From: Bacteroidota bacterium
Lineage (GTDB): Bacteria; Bacteroidota; Bacteroidia; B-17B0; Aurantibacillaceae
Direction: 5' to 3'
NCBI GenBank assembly: GCA_021155905.1
Contig: JAJNBG010000010.1
Location: 97,073-161,072 of the forward strand
DNA: 64,000 nucleotides
In this document: positions 23,684-32,599 of the stretch, piece by piece
Position numbering within the stretch: the stretch's first letter is position 1
Layout: the number at the start of each line of letters is the position of its first letter
The notes under the pieces: generated by a model
Told to the model about the DNA's origin: nothing
Seen by the model: the letters and a program-made list of their open reading frames with translations, nothing else
Databases searched by the model: none
Position numbers and translations under genes: made by a program

Positions 23684-26179
23684 CTAAAACTTCACTTGTA
23701 ATTTCAGATTCAGCGTGCGCCTTGTAAGGTAATTAGGCACAGCATACTGGCGGTTGGTGACGTCCGTTATCCATGTGTAGGAAACCGTATTATTCACTTG
23801 CAATAAGTTAAAAACCTCAATACTAACGAACATACCTTTGAGATGATGAAAAATACTGGTTTTCGGTAAAGGTTTATCTTCTTTGATAATCTGGTAAGCA
23901 AAACCGATATCCACGCGGCGGTAAGGCGGCATCCGGAATACCTGTTTCCAACGCTCATGGCCCGGAGGGCCAAATGGCAGGCCTGTGCCAAACTGCATGT
24001 TCAGGTACATTTTGCACGAAGGTAACTTGGGAATATAATCCTGGAAGAACATGCCAAAGGTGACACGCTGATCTGTAGGTCTTGGAATATAACCGGGATA
24101 AACTACCGAACTGTCAACGGCTTTGGTATTAAACGTATAACCATTTACAATAGTATCACCATCGCTGTTGAAGTATGTCACTTTGCGGTCACCCGAGATA
24201 TTTTCCATGGTTTTTAAAATACCAATCGTCGCCCATGATTCTATGCCTTTGATAAATTCACCATTAATTCTTAAATCAATTCCTTCGGTATAACCGATGG
24301 AATTATTTTTAGCAAAGTAACGGATGCGTGTATTGTCAATTTCATAAGGAATCAAATCTTTCATCTCCTTATAATATCCTGCTAAAATAACTTTGAACGG
24401 ACGGTTCCATAATTTAAAATTGTAATCGCCGGATAATAAATAGTGTATGGACTGCTGCGCTTTTATGTTTGGGTTCAGTTTCCCGTCGAAGCCACGCATT
24501 TCGCGGTAAAAAGGTGGCTGGTAATAATAACCCCAGGAGGCTTTAAATACCATATCGCGTTTCCAGTTTGGTTTATAAGACAAAGTCGCACGGGGAGATA
24601 TAACGGTTTGCTTATTGAAGTCCCAGTAGTTGGCACGCACGCCGCCGGTTAAGGTCAGTAAAGAAGAATCATTTAATTGCCTGCTGTAAACGTATTGTAA
24701 ATAACCCTGCACACGATTAGTTTCTAAATTTATTTTGGATTTCACCACGTCAATGAGGTTAATTTCAGTAGAACTATATGGAGCCACGTAACCGGCTGAA
24801 TCAATGGTTCTCCATTCACTTAATTTATCCACAATACTTTCATGTTGATAGCGCGCTCCCCATAACACTTCACTGTGACCGCCAAACAGGTGTGAACCCT
24901 TATGTTCAATGTTAAAGACCGTAGCATCAATCCGGTTACGACCATTATTTAAAAAAGTTCCGATCCCGCGGTTAAACGCCACCTGCCCGAAATTGTCTTT
25001 TCCGAAATCGGCTTCCAATTGATCAATGTAATACTGTCCCTGCACCGTAAATTTTTCTTCTTCCTGTGCTTTGTAAGCCGAAGTAATTAATTTGAGCTTT
25101 GTCCGGTTATTTGGTTTATAGATGGTAGATAGGCCTCCCATAACGGTTGTGTATTGGGTAAGTTCCTGCCCGTCGAAATAGATACTTAGTTTCACCGCGT
25201 TGTTCACCGTGCCAAACGTGGTTTCACGGTTTGCCGGAATTACCAGGTATTGGTTGTTGGAAACGTTGCCTAAAAATTCAATACTCCATTTTTCATTTAA
25301 GGTAAAGGTGATAAAGGATTGTACATCATAAAAACGCGGACGGTACTCACCTTTGGTGTCCATCCCTTTTAATAAATAGGCATTGGATTTATAGCGCGAA
25401 CCCAGGCTCCAGGCAATGACCCTGTTTTTTGAGACGCCCTGCAAATGCAGGCTGCCTCCTAAAAAACCACCGCTCACGGTTCCAGAAAACTTTAATGGTT
25501 TTTTATAGGTAATGTCCAGAACGGATGACATCTTATCACCATACTTTGCTTCAAAGCCACCCGCCGAAAAGTTAATATTGCTTACCATATCAGGGTTGGC
25601 AAAGCTCAGTCCTTCCTGCTGACCGCTCCTGGCTAAAAATGGACGGTACACTTCAATGTCATTGACGTAAACCAGGTTCTCATCAAAGTTTCCACCACGT
25701 ACCGAATAGCCACTGCTTAATTCGTTATTACTGCTCACACCGATCTGTGTTTTAATAATGTCTTCGATGTTACCACTCGGGCTCGGAATGTAAAAAATGT
25801 TTTTAGGATCGATACGGACAATTTCCTGGTTTCGGTTTTCGGAAATCACGTTCACTTCTCCGATATTATTTTTAACCGCTAACCTGGGGTTAAAAGTTTT
25901 CGATTCACCGGCTTTGAGCTTAAATTTTTGATTAATCTGCTTGTAACTGATATTATATATAGAAAGCGTTATCTCTTTATCGGAAGGGACGTTTAAGGAA
26001 TAATGTCCATTGGTATCGCTGACGGTTAATTTGGAACCATCTTCTAAAACAGCAACTTGTACACCGGGAATACTGATTCCTTCATCATCCCGGATGGTGC
26101 CCGAAATAGTGGCGGTTTGCCCGACAGTAATGAGTCCGATCAGAAAGAGAATATAGGTATAAATGTGTTTTTGCAGCAC
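23684..26179 (-). CDS. TonB-dependent outer-membrane receptor with carboxypeptidase-like N-terminal domain
   Basis: 831 aa. Seen: signal peptide (to about 22), a CarboxypepD_reg-like beta domain (about 23-105, ISGTIRDDEGISIPGVQV), a TonB plug (about 115-225, with SGYSVRGGNFDENLVYVNDIEVYRPF split around 155-180) and a beta-barrel ending in LNLKLQVKF with the terminal Phe typical of outer-membrane proteins. It has no SusD partner next to it, so it is not a standard Sus-type polysaccharide locus. The substrate is unknown; receptors of this build take up siderophores, vitamins or peptides. It is monocistronic. Confidence 0.9.
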   Translation of the reverse strand: MLQKHIYTYILFLIGLITVGQTATISGTIRDDEGISIPGVQVAVLEDGSKLTVSDTNGHYSLNVPSDKEITLSIYNISYKQINQKFKLKAGESKTFNPRLAVKNNIGEVNVISENRNQEIVRIDPKNIFYIPSPSGNIEDIIKTQIGVSSNNELSSGYSVRGGNFDENLVYVNDIEVYRPFLARSGQQEGLSFANPDMVSNINFSAGGFEAKYGDKMSSVLDITYKKPLKFSGTVSGGFLGGSLHLQGVSKNRVIAWSLGSRYKSNAYLLKGMDTKGEYRPRFYDVQSFITFTLNEKWSIEFLGNVSNNQYLVIPANRETTFGTVNNAVKLSIYFDGQELTQYTTVMGGLSTIYKPNNRTKLKLITSAYKAQEEEKFTVQGQYYIDQLEADFGKDNFGQVAFNRGIGTFLNNGRNRIDATVFNIEHKGSHLFGGHSEVLWGARYQHESIVDKLSEWRTIDSAGYVAPYSSTEINLIDVVKSKINLETNRVQGYLQYVYSRQLNDSSLLTLTGGVRANYWDFNKQTVISPRATLSYKPNWKRDMVFKASWGYYYQPPFYREMRGFDGKLNPNIKAQQSIHYLLSGDYNFKLWNRPFKVILAGYYKEMKDLIPYEIDNTRIRYFAKNNSIGYTEGIDLRINGEFIKGIESWATIGILKTMENISGDRKVTYFNSDGDTIVNGYTFNTKAVDSSVVYPGYIPRPTDQRVTFGMFFQDYIPKLPSCKMYLNMQFGTGLPFGPPGHERWKQVFRMPPYRRVDIGFAYQIIKEDKPLPKTSIFHHLKGMFVSIEVFNLLQVNNTVSYTWITDVTNRQYAVPNYLTRRTLNLKLQVKF

Positions 26180-26287
26180 AGGTTAAATAACGGGTGTTTC
26201 ATGCAAATATTGCAAAAAGAAATGGAATTTTAGTGCTTTAATGCATCTTAGGCACAGGAATTTGATGCACCCAGTAAATACTAGTTG

Positions 26288-28267
26288 TTATATTCTGATA
26301 CCGATCACACACACATCATCCACTTGTTCTAAATTGCCTTTCCACTCATCAAAAATTGTTGCTAATTCATTCTTTTGAGTTTCTAAAGGCTTATCATACA
26401 GGTTTATCAGTTTTTCCTGCATAGATTTATATTTAAACTTTTTTCCTTTCGGACCCCCGAACTGATCGGCATAACCATCTGTAAAGAGATAATAGGTGCA
26501 ATTTTTTTCAATAAATGTATGATTGGTAAAAGGTTTGTAAACATCTGTATAACCTATAGGCTGTTTATCGGCTTTTATTTCTTTTAGCTCTTTGTTCCCG
26601 AATCCGCCCGGACTCGAAGAGCTTTGAATGGACCATAAAGGATTATTAGCGCCAGCCCACTCTAATGCTCTTGTTTCTAAATTTATTTTACAAAGTGAAA
26701 TATCCATTCCGTCTTTCGTTTGCCCGGATGATCCTAATTCTTTAACTACCTTATCTCTTAAGCGGTTCAATATTTCCGCAGGAGAAAGTAATTCGTTCGT
26801 ACCATTAATTTCATTTAAAAAGGCAATACCCAGCATACTCATCATGGCACCCGGAACTCCATGTCCGGTGCAGTCTGCCGCTGCCAGATATAGATGACCT
26901 TGTTTTTCTAAAGCCCAATAAAAATCCCCGGAAATAATATCCTTTGGTTTAAACAATACAAAGTGTTCAGGCAAATGGTTGCTCACATGCTGTTCTTCTT
27001 TTAACAGGGCTTCCTGTATACGTTTGGCATAATGAATCGAATCCAGAATATGCTTTTGTTTTTCTTCGATGGTATTCTTTTGCAGGCTGATTAGCTCATT
27101 GGCTATCTTCTTATTGCGATAACTCCTGAAAATAACAATAGACAATACAAACAACAGCACAAAGCCGCCCATAAATGAGTTACGTATGACCTTTTGTTTT
27201 TTCTGTTCCTCTAAAGCAAGGGCATCTTTTTTTTCCTGTTCCAATTTTGAGGCCTGTTCCTTTTTTTCGTAATCAAACTTTAATTCGCTTTGTAATAGTT
27301 TTTTGGTGTTCTTTTCATTAAACAGGCTATCGCGTGCATTAATAAAGGCTTTGTAATGCTCAAAAGCTTTTTGATGCTGATTGGTTTTTGCGTATGCGTT
27401 ACTTAAAAATTCATTAGCAGTTTTAATTAAATCGAGGGCTTCAATTTCATTGGCAAGAGATAGCGCTTTTATTTCATATTCAATCGCAAGGGTTTCGTTG
27501 CCGATTTTCAAATAAGTATCCCCTAAATTAATATATGATGAGGCAAGGCCATTTTTGTCCCCAATCTCTTCATTGATTTTTAAAGAATGTAAATAATATT
27601 CCAGAGCTTTGGGGTAATGTCCCTGTTCAAAATAAATGTTTCCAATGTTGTTGACGCAACTGGCAATGCCTTTTTTGTCGTCAATTGTTTCCCTTATTTT
27701 TAATGCACGAAAATAATGTTCAAGCGCCTTTGCATGCTCCCCCTGGTTTTTATAAATAATTCCGATATTGTTGAGACAAGTGGCGATACCATTTTCATCC
27801 TTAATCTCTTCCCTTATTTTTAAGGAGCGTGAATAATTGTTGAGCGCTTTGGGATAATCGCGCTGATAATAATAAATAATTCCAATATTGTTAAGGGAGT
27901 TAGCAATACCTTTTTTATCTCCTATTTCCTCCCTTATCTTTAATGAGCGTAAATAATAGTCAAGTGCTTTTGGGTAACTACCTTGAATCTCATAAATTAC
28001 TCCACTGGCATTTAAAGCTTTCGCCAGTCCTTTTTTAAAATTCAGTTTTGTCGCAAGTGTTTCTGCTTGTTTAGAATAAGAAATTGCAAATTCGTAGTCT
28101 CCGGTATTTCTATATTCCTTGCTTATGTCATTCAGGATATTTATACGGAAGGTATCTTGTTTGTTTGTTTTTAATAGTTTTAAAAGGGAGTCGGTTATCG
28201 GATTTTGGGCAAGCGTGATATGCTGAAACAGGTTCAGAATGATTAACAATAATATAAGTTTCTTCAT
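26288..28267 (-). CDS. TPR-repeat membrane protein with SpoIIE/PP2C serine phosphatase domain
   Basis: 659 aa. Seen: signal peptide (MKKLILLLIILNLFQHITLAQ), five to six TPR units of exactly 40 residues (about 70-310, KALDYYLRSLKIREEIGDKK and near copies), a coiled coil (about 320-360), one membrane helix (about 367-383, FVLLFVLSIVIF), a short linker coil, and a SpoIIE-type PP2C domain (about 430-659) with KDIISGDFYW, AADCTGHGVPGAMMSM and VDDVCVIG for metal binding. Family inference: a periplasmic sensor region controls a cytoplasmic phosphatase, often acting on anti-sigma-factor antagonists. No partner gene is adjacent. A short remnant of a similar gene lies just upstream. Confidence 0.9.
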   Translation of the reverse strand: MKKLILLLIILNLFQHITLAQNPITDSLLKLLKTNKQDTFRINILNDISKEYRNTGDYEFAISYSKQAETLATKLNFKKGLAKALNASGVIYEIQGSYPKALDYYLRSLKIREEIGDKKGIANSLNNIGIIYYYQRDYPKALNNYSRSLKIREEIKDENGIATCLNNIGIIYKNQGEHAKALEHYFRALKIRETIDDKKGIASCVNNIGNIYFEQGHYPKALEYYLHSLKINEEIGDKNGLASSYINLGDTYLKIGNETLAIEYEIKALSLANEIEALDLIKTANEFLSNAYAKTNQHQKAFEHYKAFINARDSLFNEKNTKKLLQSELKFDYEKKEQASKLEQEKKDALALEEQKKQKVIRNSFMGGFVLLFVLSIVIFRSYRNKKIANELISLQKNTIEEKQKHILDSIHYAKRIQEALLKEEQHVSNHLPEHFVLFKPKDIISGDFYWALEKQGHLYLAAADCTGHGVPGAMMSMLGIAFLNEINGTNELLSPAEILNRLRDKVVKELGSSGQTKDGMDISLCKINLETRALEWAGANNPLWSIQSSSSPGGFGNKELKEIKADKQPIGYTDVYKPFTNHTFIEKNCTYYLFTDGYADQFGGPKGKKFKYKSMQEKLINLYDKPLETQKNELATIFDEWKGNLEQVDDVCVIGIRI

Positions 28268-28279
28268 TTGGTATTATTT

Positions 28280-28345
28280 TTAAATTTTAATTCCAATTAT
28301 GCACACCTCATCTACTGTTCCAAAGTCTGTTTTTATTTTGTGCAT
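28280..28345 (-). pseudogene. Remnant of the C-terminus of a second SpoIIE-type phosphatase gene
   Basis: Minus-strand codons ending at TAA (28280-28282) read HKIKTDFGTVDEVCIIGIKI. This matches the last residues of the neighbouring phosphatase, WKGNLEQVDDVCVIGIRI. The frame meets a TGA just upstream, so only the tail survives. The rest of the gene is absent from 28346-28512. Best explained as the end of a tandem copy lost by deletion. Confidence 0.65.
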
Positions 28346-28512
28346 ATGCGTTCATTCCCACTCAATATGGTGAGTAATTCAATATTTAAATAGAATTTTG
28401 AAATAATTTTCATTCAGCTTAGATTAGTTTATACACACTAGCTAAACTAAGAAAAATATGGAAAGAAATGAGGAAATGTTATTTAATAATATCGGATTTG
28501 CTATAAGCAAAC

Positions 28513-29142
28513 TTATTTAATCTTGAGCTTGCCTTTTCTCCAGGCATCAATAAACTGAGCCCAGGCTACTGGATTTAATAGACTCACACTTGGATATTGC
28601 CCTGCCTGGTATAGGCGGGTGTATTGCTGCTGCATTCTCACACGGTAATTTGCTGCTGCATCCATGGATCCTCCTTTAATGGAAGCACGTACATCTTCGT
28701 TATCCATATTTTTGTAAGCACGTTCTATATCTGAGTCACTCAGGTCTAAATTAAGGATGGCGCGTTTGAACTGTTCTTTACTAGGCCATGGAAAAACGTT
28801 TACCTGCGCTAGCTGAATAGTATCTTTAGTGAGGATCTGAATAATTGAATAATGTTTGCCGGTCAGGGTATCTGATAAATTATAGGATTTGCTTTTGTGG
28901 TTTACGGAAAAGAACTGCATTTCATCACCTGGTCTCGCCACGATGGTAAAGAAACCATAAAAATCACTCACAGTCCCTGAACGGGTGCCTTTGAGCATTA
29001 TGGAAACAAAGGGCAGGGGTTGTAAGCTGTCATCCAGCACCACTCCCGAGATTTGTAGGTATTTTTCCGGCGCAGCGGTTTTGGTTTGAGCAAATGTTAA
29101 TGCTGAAGTAAACAGTAAGGTGATAATATATAGGTGTTTCAT
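28513..29142 (-). CDS. Exported carboxypeptidase-like regulatory-domain protein
   Basis: 209 aa from the ATG at 29142, chosen because it begins a clean signal peptide (MKHLYIITLLFTSALTFAQ); the frame is open 21 codons further upstream but that part is not signal-like. A CarboxypepD_reg-like domain follows (about 28-115, LQISGVVLDDSLQPLPFVSI) with the TVSDFYGFF turn, then an alpha-helical C-terminal half with Ser/Asp- and Arg-rich stretches that I do not recognise. Proteins of this architecture are common and uncharacterised in Bacteroidota. It sits alone, about 50 bp upstream (right) of it begins the PAP2 gene end on the same strand. Confidence 0.78.
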   Translation of the reverse strand: MKHLYIITLLFTSALTFAQTKTAAPEKYLQISGVVLDDSLQPLPFVSIMLKGTRSGTVSDFYGFFTIVARPGDEMQFFSVNHKSKSYNLSDTLTGKHYSIIQILTKDTIQLAQVNVFPWPSKEQFKRAILNLDLSDSDIERAYKNMDNEDVRASIKGGSMDAAANYRVRMQQQYTRLYQAGQYPSVSLLNPVAWAQFIDAWRKGKLKIK

Positions 29143-29255
29143 GAGATCGGAATTATATGTATGGTAAAAATACAATTTATAACTGCATGAAGAAGAAATA
29201 AACATAAATTAACAACATAAGGAAGGATCCTTTGCAGGTAACTACTGTACTTTAA

Positions 29256-29840
29256 TTAATTATGCTGCAACCATTTATCAATCTGAAAAACCAAAAGGGA
29301 AGAGCCAATTCCTAAAATCATTCCGCCCAACACATCACTTGGAAAATGTACACCAAGGCGCATACGTGAATAACCAACGGCGCAGGCATAAGCGTATGAA
29401 GGAACTGCCACATACCATTTTTTTGTGGAGAGCGTCAGTGCGGTGGCCGTTGCAAATGCCGTGGAGGTATGTCCAGATGGGAAAGAGTATATTCCTCCTT
29501 CTGCCCGTTTAACAATATCGTGAGGGTATTGCACATAAGGACGGGGTCTGTTAACCACGTATTTTAATCCGGACGTCAGAAAGATGTTCAGACCAATGGC
29601 CGCGCCGGTTTTAATACCGTTACGCATCATTGCTTCATCGTCGTTAATGTAACCGGTCAGTAACAATGAACCTGGAGCAGCCACCATAACGGGGTAAACG
29701 GAGGCAGAGGTAATGCGCATGGTTTTGTCCCACTGCGGATGCTCGTTGCGGTTCATCTTTCTCAGCATCGAAAAATCCGCATTTTGCGCATGGCACAAAA
29801 AACAAAAAACTACCAGGTGTATGACAACGAATAACCTCAA
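29256..29840 (-). CDS. PAP2-family phosphatase (second copy)
   Basis: 194 aa. Seen: a signal-like first helix, then the standard motifs KYVVNRPRP (Lys and RP separated by six residues), FPSGHTSTAF near 122, and SRMRLGVHFPSDVLGG with the catalytic His near 164. The likely product lies in the envelope, with the active site in the periplasm. Unlike the copy at 18616 its first motif has canonical spacing. It overlaps the M50 protease gene by 4 bp, which places both in one transcript. Confidence 0.88.
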   Translation of the reverse strand: MRLFVVIHLVVFCFLCHAQNADFSMLRKMNRNEHPQWDKTMRITSASVYPVMVAAPGSLLLTGYINDDEAMMRNGIKTGAAIGLNIFLTSGLKYVVNRPRPYVQYPHDIVKRAEGGIYSFPSGHTSTAFATATALTLSTKKWYVAVPSYAYACAVGYSRMRLGVHFPSDVLGGMILGIGSSLLVFQIDKWLQHN

Positions 29841-30817
29841 TCTAAAAATTTGATAAGCATATAAGCAACAGGAAGCACCACCATGAAAAAGATATAAAGT
29901 AAAACCATGAGAATTTTACCAAAGGTTTTAATGTCTTTGATAAAAGGGATTTCTAAAACGCTGATTACGTGCTGCATTAAGCTGCCTTCCAGAATACTGT
30001 ATTTATGGACGCCAGCTTCGACTGCTGCGTAGCGCTTATTAAACGAAAGAATAATGCAATCCCTGATGGTCCAATAGCTGGTGTCGGGAAGATCGGAATA
30101 ATCCACGACGTAATTTATTTTTTCATGATCTAGATACTCCTTGATCTTCTGGTTCTTGACTTTCATGATGAGATCAAACACCATAAACGCCGGAAGAATT
30201 AAAAGAATGATGCTTTGTGCCAGGATTGCCAGCAAGGTCATAGCAATAATTGAAAGAATTGTAAATACGACGCGGATGGCATGGTTTTGATGAACGAAGA
30301 GAGTTTCTAATAGCCTTCCACCATCCAAAGGAACAAAGGGTAAGAGGTTAAAAAGGTTCAATACAAAAAAGATATTGCCTAACATTTCCAGACGTTCATT
30401 GGGATGAAAGATGGTACTGATCAATAAACAAAAACCAATAATAATTCCCGGAAGCGGGCCGGCTAAAATAACGACACACATTTGCCGTTGCGAAATCTTT
30501 GACTTGGTACCGGAGACAAAGGCGCCTAGCATAGGGAGAACAAAGAGTTTCACATCATTATAATGATAGGCTTTCATAGCAAAGAAATGCCCTAGTTCAT
30601 GAATCATTAGTACTACCAGAACAGCAGCTATATAAATAATGTCCTGGTCAAAAACCGTATAAAATAAAAAGGCATAAATCAATAGACTGATGATAGAGCG
30701 GCGCACCCAGTTTTTTTTATCCTGGATTAAGACAGGTTTTGGTAATACGGCTTGTGTTCTATGGTGATCAGAATGTTCGTTCGGTTCGCTGGTATTTTCC
30801 GGTTCTATTGGTTCCAC
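29837..30817 (-). CDS. Site-2 protease family (M50) membrane metalloprotease
   Basis: 326 aa. Seen: a soluble polar N-terminus (1-38), several membrane helices, the zinc motif HELGH at 73-77, and the second motif NLLPFVPLDGGR near 160, whose Asp completes the zinc site. It is therefore an intact intramembrane-type metalloprotease. A soluble stretch of about 60 residues (about 215-275) precedes two C-terminal helices. It has no PDZ domain, unlike RseP. The substrate is unknown. The gene is coupled to the downstream PAP2 gene by a 4-bp overlap. Confidence 0.87.
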   Translation of the reverse strand: MEPIEPENTSEPNEHSDHHRTQAVLPKPVLIQDKKNWVRRSIISLLIYAFLFYTVFDQDIIYIAAVLVVLMIHELGHFFAMKAYHYNDVKLFVLPMLGAFVSGTKSKISQRQMCVVILAGPLPGIIIGFCLLISTIFHPNERLEMLGNIFFVLNLFNLLPFVPLDGGRLLETLFVHQNHAIRVVFTILSIIAMTLLAILAQSIILLILPAFMVFDLIMKVKNQKIKEYLDHEKINYVVDYSDLPDTSYWTIRDCIILSFNKRYAAVEAGVHKYSILEGSLMQHVISVLEIPFIKDIKTFGKILMVLLYIFFMVVLPVAYMLIKFLD

Positions 30818-30930
30818 GGTACAATAATAAGATTTTGTAAGTTATAAATTAAAAACCGGCCACACACTGTAAAGAGCCGTCATTTTTCGTGGTAAAGATA
30901 GGGGATTATATGTTTTTAAATAAAATTATA

Positions 30931-30938
30931 TATATTTG
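30931..30938 (+). promoter_or_regulatory. Putative -7 element (TATATTTG) for the permease at 30980
   Basis: TAnnTTTG match 41 bp before the ATG. The sequence 19-20 bp upstream is only a weak -33 candidate. Confidence 0.4.
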
Positions 30939-30979
30939 GATAGTTAGATTCATGTAATAAAAATCAATAAATATATAAT

Positions 30980-32458
30980 ATGTCAGTTTGGAGAGTAAAA
31001 CCGGTATCGGCCTTTGAGGCGGATATGAAAAAGAATGATTTAAAAAGGGTATTAACTAAATGGGGTTTAACTTCCCTGGGTATTGGTGCTATTATTGGTG
31101 GAGGTATTTTTACATTAACAGGTATTGCTGCGCATGATTATGCAGGACCTGCTTTGGCACTCGCTTTCGTTATTGCCGGTATAGGCTGTTTATTTGCTTC
31201 TTTGTGTTATGCCGAATTTGCGTCGGTTTTGCCGGTGGAAGGGTCAGCATATGCTTACGCTTACGGAACGGTTGGAGAGTTATTTGCATGGTTTATTGGC
31301 TGGAACCTGATCCTGGAGTACATGATGGGTGCTACAACCGTAGCAGTTGCATGGAGCGGATATTTTGTAAAACTATTGCATTTATTCGGGATCGAATTTC
31401 CTATCTGGTTGTGTAACGATTTATCAACCGCTACTGAAAAATATACGGCAGCTGGTATGGCAGCGCCTGACTTCGCATTTAATTTACCGGCTTTCTTAAT
31501 TACATGGGTTGTGACCGCCATTTTGGTAAAGGGAATCAAGGAAGCTGCCAAGACGAATAATATCATCGTGGTTGTAAAAATCGCTGTTGTCTTATTTGTA
31601 ATTATTGTTGGAGCCTTTTATATCAAAACAGAGAACTGGACGCCATTTATTCCTGCGGAAGTCCCTGCAATAGATGAGTTAGGTAATTTAACCGGTAAAA
31701 TGAATTTTGGTTTTGGAGGAGTGTTAACAGCTGCCACCATTGTGTTTTTCGCGTACATCGGTTTCGATGCGGTTTCTACCCAGGCAGGTGAGGCCATCAA
31801 TCCAAAGAAAGATGTTCCTTTTGCAATTGTGGCATCCTTAATCATTTGTACAGTGCTTTATATATTGGTATCCCTGGTTTTAACCGGGATGGTAAGATAT
31901 GATCAGTTAGATAAAGCAGCACCTGTGGCCTCAGCCTTCTCTGGCATCGGTATCAACTGGGCAGTGTTTATCATTACCATTGCGGCAACAGCAGGATTAA
32001 CATCCGTTATGTTGGTAATGATGTTAGGTCAGACACGTATCTTTTTGGGTATGGCCAAAGACGGTTTAATGCCGGGATTCTTTAAAGCTTTGCATCCGAC
32101 TTTCAGAACACCGCATAAGAGCACCGTATTGGTGGGAGCCATTATTTCTATTGTAGCTGCCCTGACACCTATTGATAAAGTGAGTGAAATGTGTAGTATG
32201 GGTACATTGTTAGCCTTTGCCATGGTGTGTGTTGCCGTCATGATTCTCCGTTACAAAAAACCGGAACTGGAAAGACCATATAGAACGCCGGCCGTATACC
32301 TGATTGGTAGTTTGGGTGTAGCTTTCAATATCTTTTTAATGACACAGGTAAGGGCAGCCACCTGGAATTTCTTTATGCTATGGGGCGTAATTGGTATCAT
32401 CGTTTATTTTGTCTACGGAAAAAGAAACAGTAACCTGGAGAAACAGGGAATTGAATAA
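30980..32458 (+). CDS. APC-family amino acid permease
   Basis: 492 aa with about 12-13 membrane helices. Seen: the family TM1 motif SLGIGAIIGGGIFTLTG near 33-49 (substrate-binding glycines), PALALAFVIAGIGCLFASLCYAEF split across TM2, and FFAYIGFDAVSTQAGEA in TM6 near 255-270, which are features of the cationic amino acid transporter (CAT/YfnA-like) branch. The length and C-terminal RPYRTP motif agree. Substrate not determined; cationic or broad amino acid uptake is plausible. Monocistronic with a strong terminator. Confidence 0.9.
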   Translation: MSVWRVKPVSAFEADMKKNDLKRVLTKWGLTSLGIGAIIGGGIFTLTGIAAHDYAGPALALAFVIAGIGCLFASLCYAEFASVLPVEGSAYAYAYGTVGELFAWFIGWNLILEYMMGATTVAVAWSGYFVKLLHLFGIEFPIWLCNDLSTATEKYTAAGMAAPDFAFNLPAFLITWVVTAILVKGIKEAAKTNNIIVVVKIAVVLFVIIVGAFYIKTENWTPFIPAEVPAIDELGNLTGKMNFGFGGVLTAATIVFFAYIGFDAVSTQAGEAINPKKDVPFAIVASLIICTVLYILVSLVLTGMVRYDQLDKAAPVASAFSGIGINWAVFIITIAATAGLTSVMLVMMLGQTRIFLGMAKDGLMPGFFKALHPTFRTPHKSTVLVGAIISIVAALTPIDKVSEMCSMGTLLAFAMVCVAVMILRYKKPELERPYRTPAVYLIGSLGVAFNIFLMTQVRAATWNFFMLWGVIGIIVYFVYGKRNSNLEKQGIE

Positions 32459-32465
32459 AAATTTT

Positions 32466-32494
32466 AAAAAAAGGCGGTTTATCCGCCTTTTTTT
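32466..32494 (+). terminator. Intrinsic terminator of the APC permease gene
   Basis: A 12-bp stem: AAAAAAAGGCGG (32466-32477) pairs with CCGCCTTTTTTT (32483-32494), loop TTTAT. It lies 7 bp past the stop. Confidence 0.92.
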
Positions 32495-32528
32495 ATAACA
32501 AAAAGGGTAATAATGTAAAGCCTAACTA

Positions 32529-32559
32529 TTTGTTAATCTGACAAATAATGCTATATTTG
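32529..32559 (+). promoter_or_regulatory. Consensus Bacteroidota promoter of the giant T9SS gene
   Basis: TTTG (32529-32532), exactly 19 bp, then TATATTTG (32552-32559). This matches the TTTG-N19-TAnnTTTG consensus fully. The predicted transcript start is near 32564-32566. Confidence 0.75.
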
Positions 32560-32599
32560 ATATGCTATAAAAACAGATCTATACATATCATTTTTTGTT

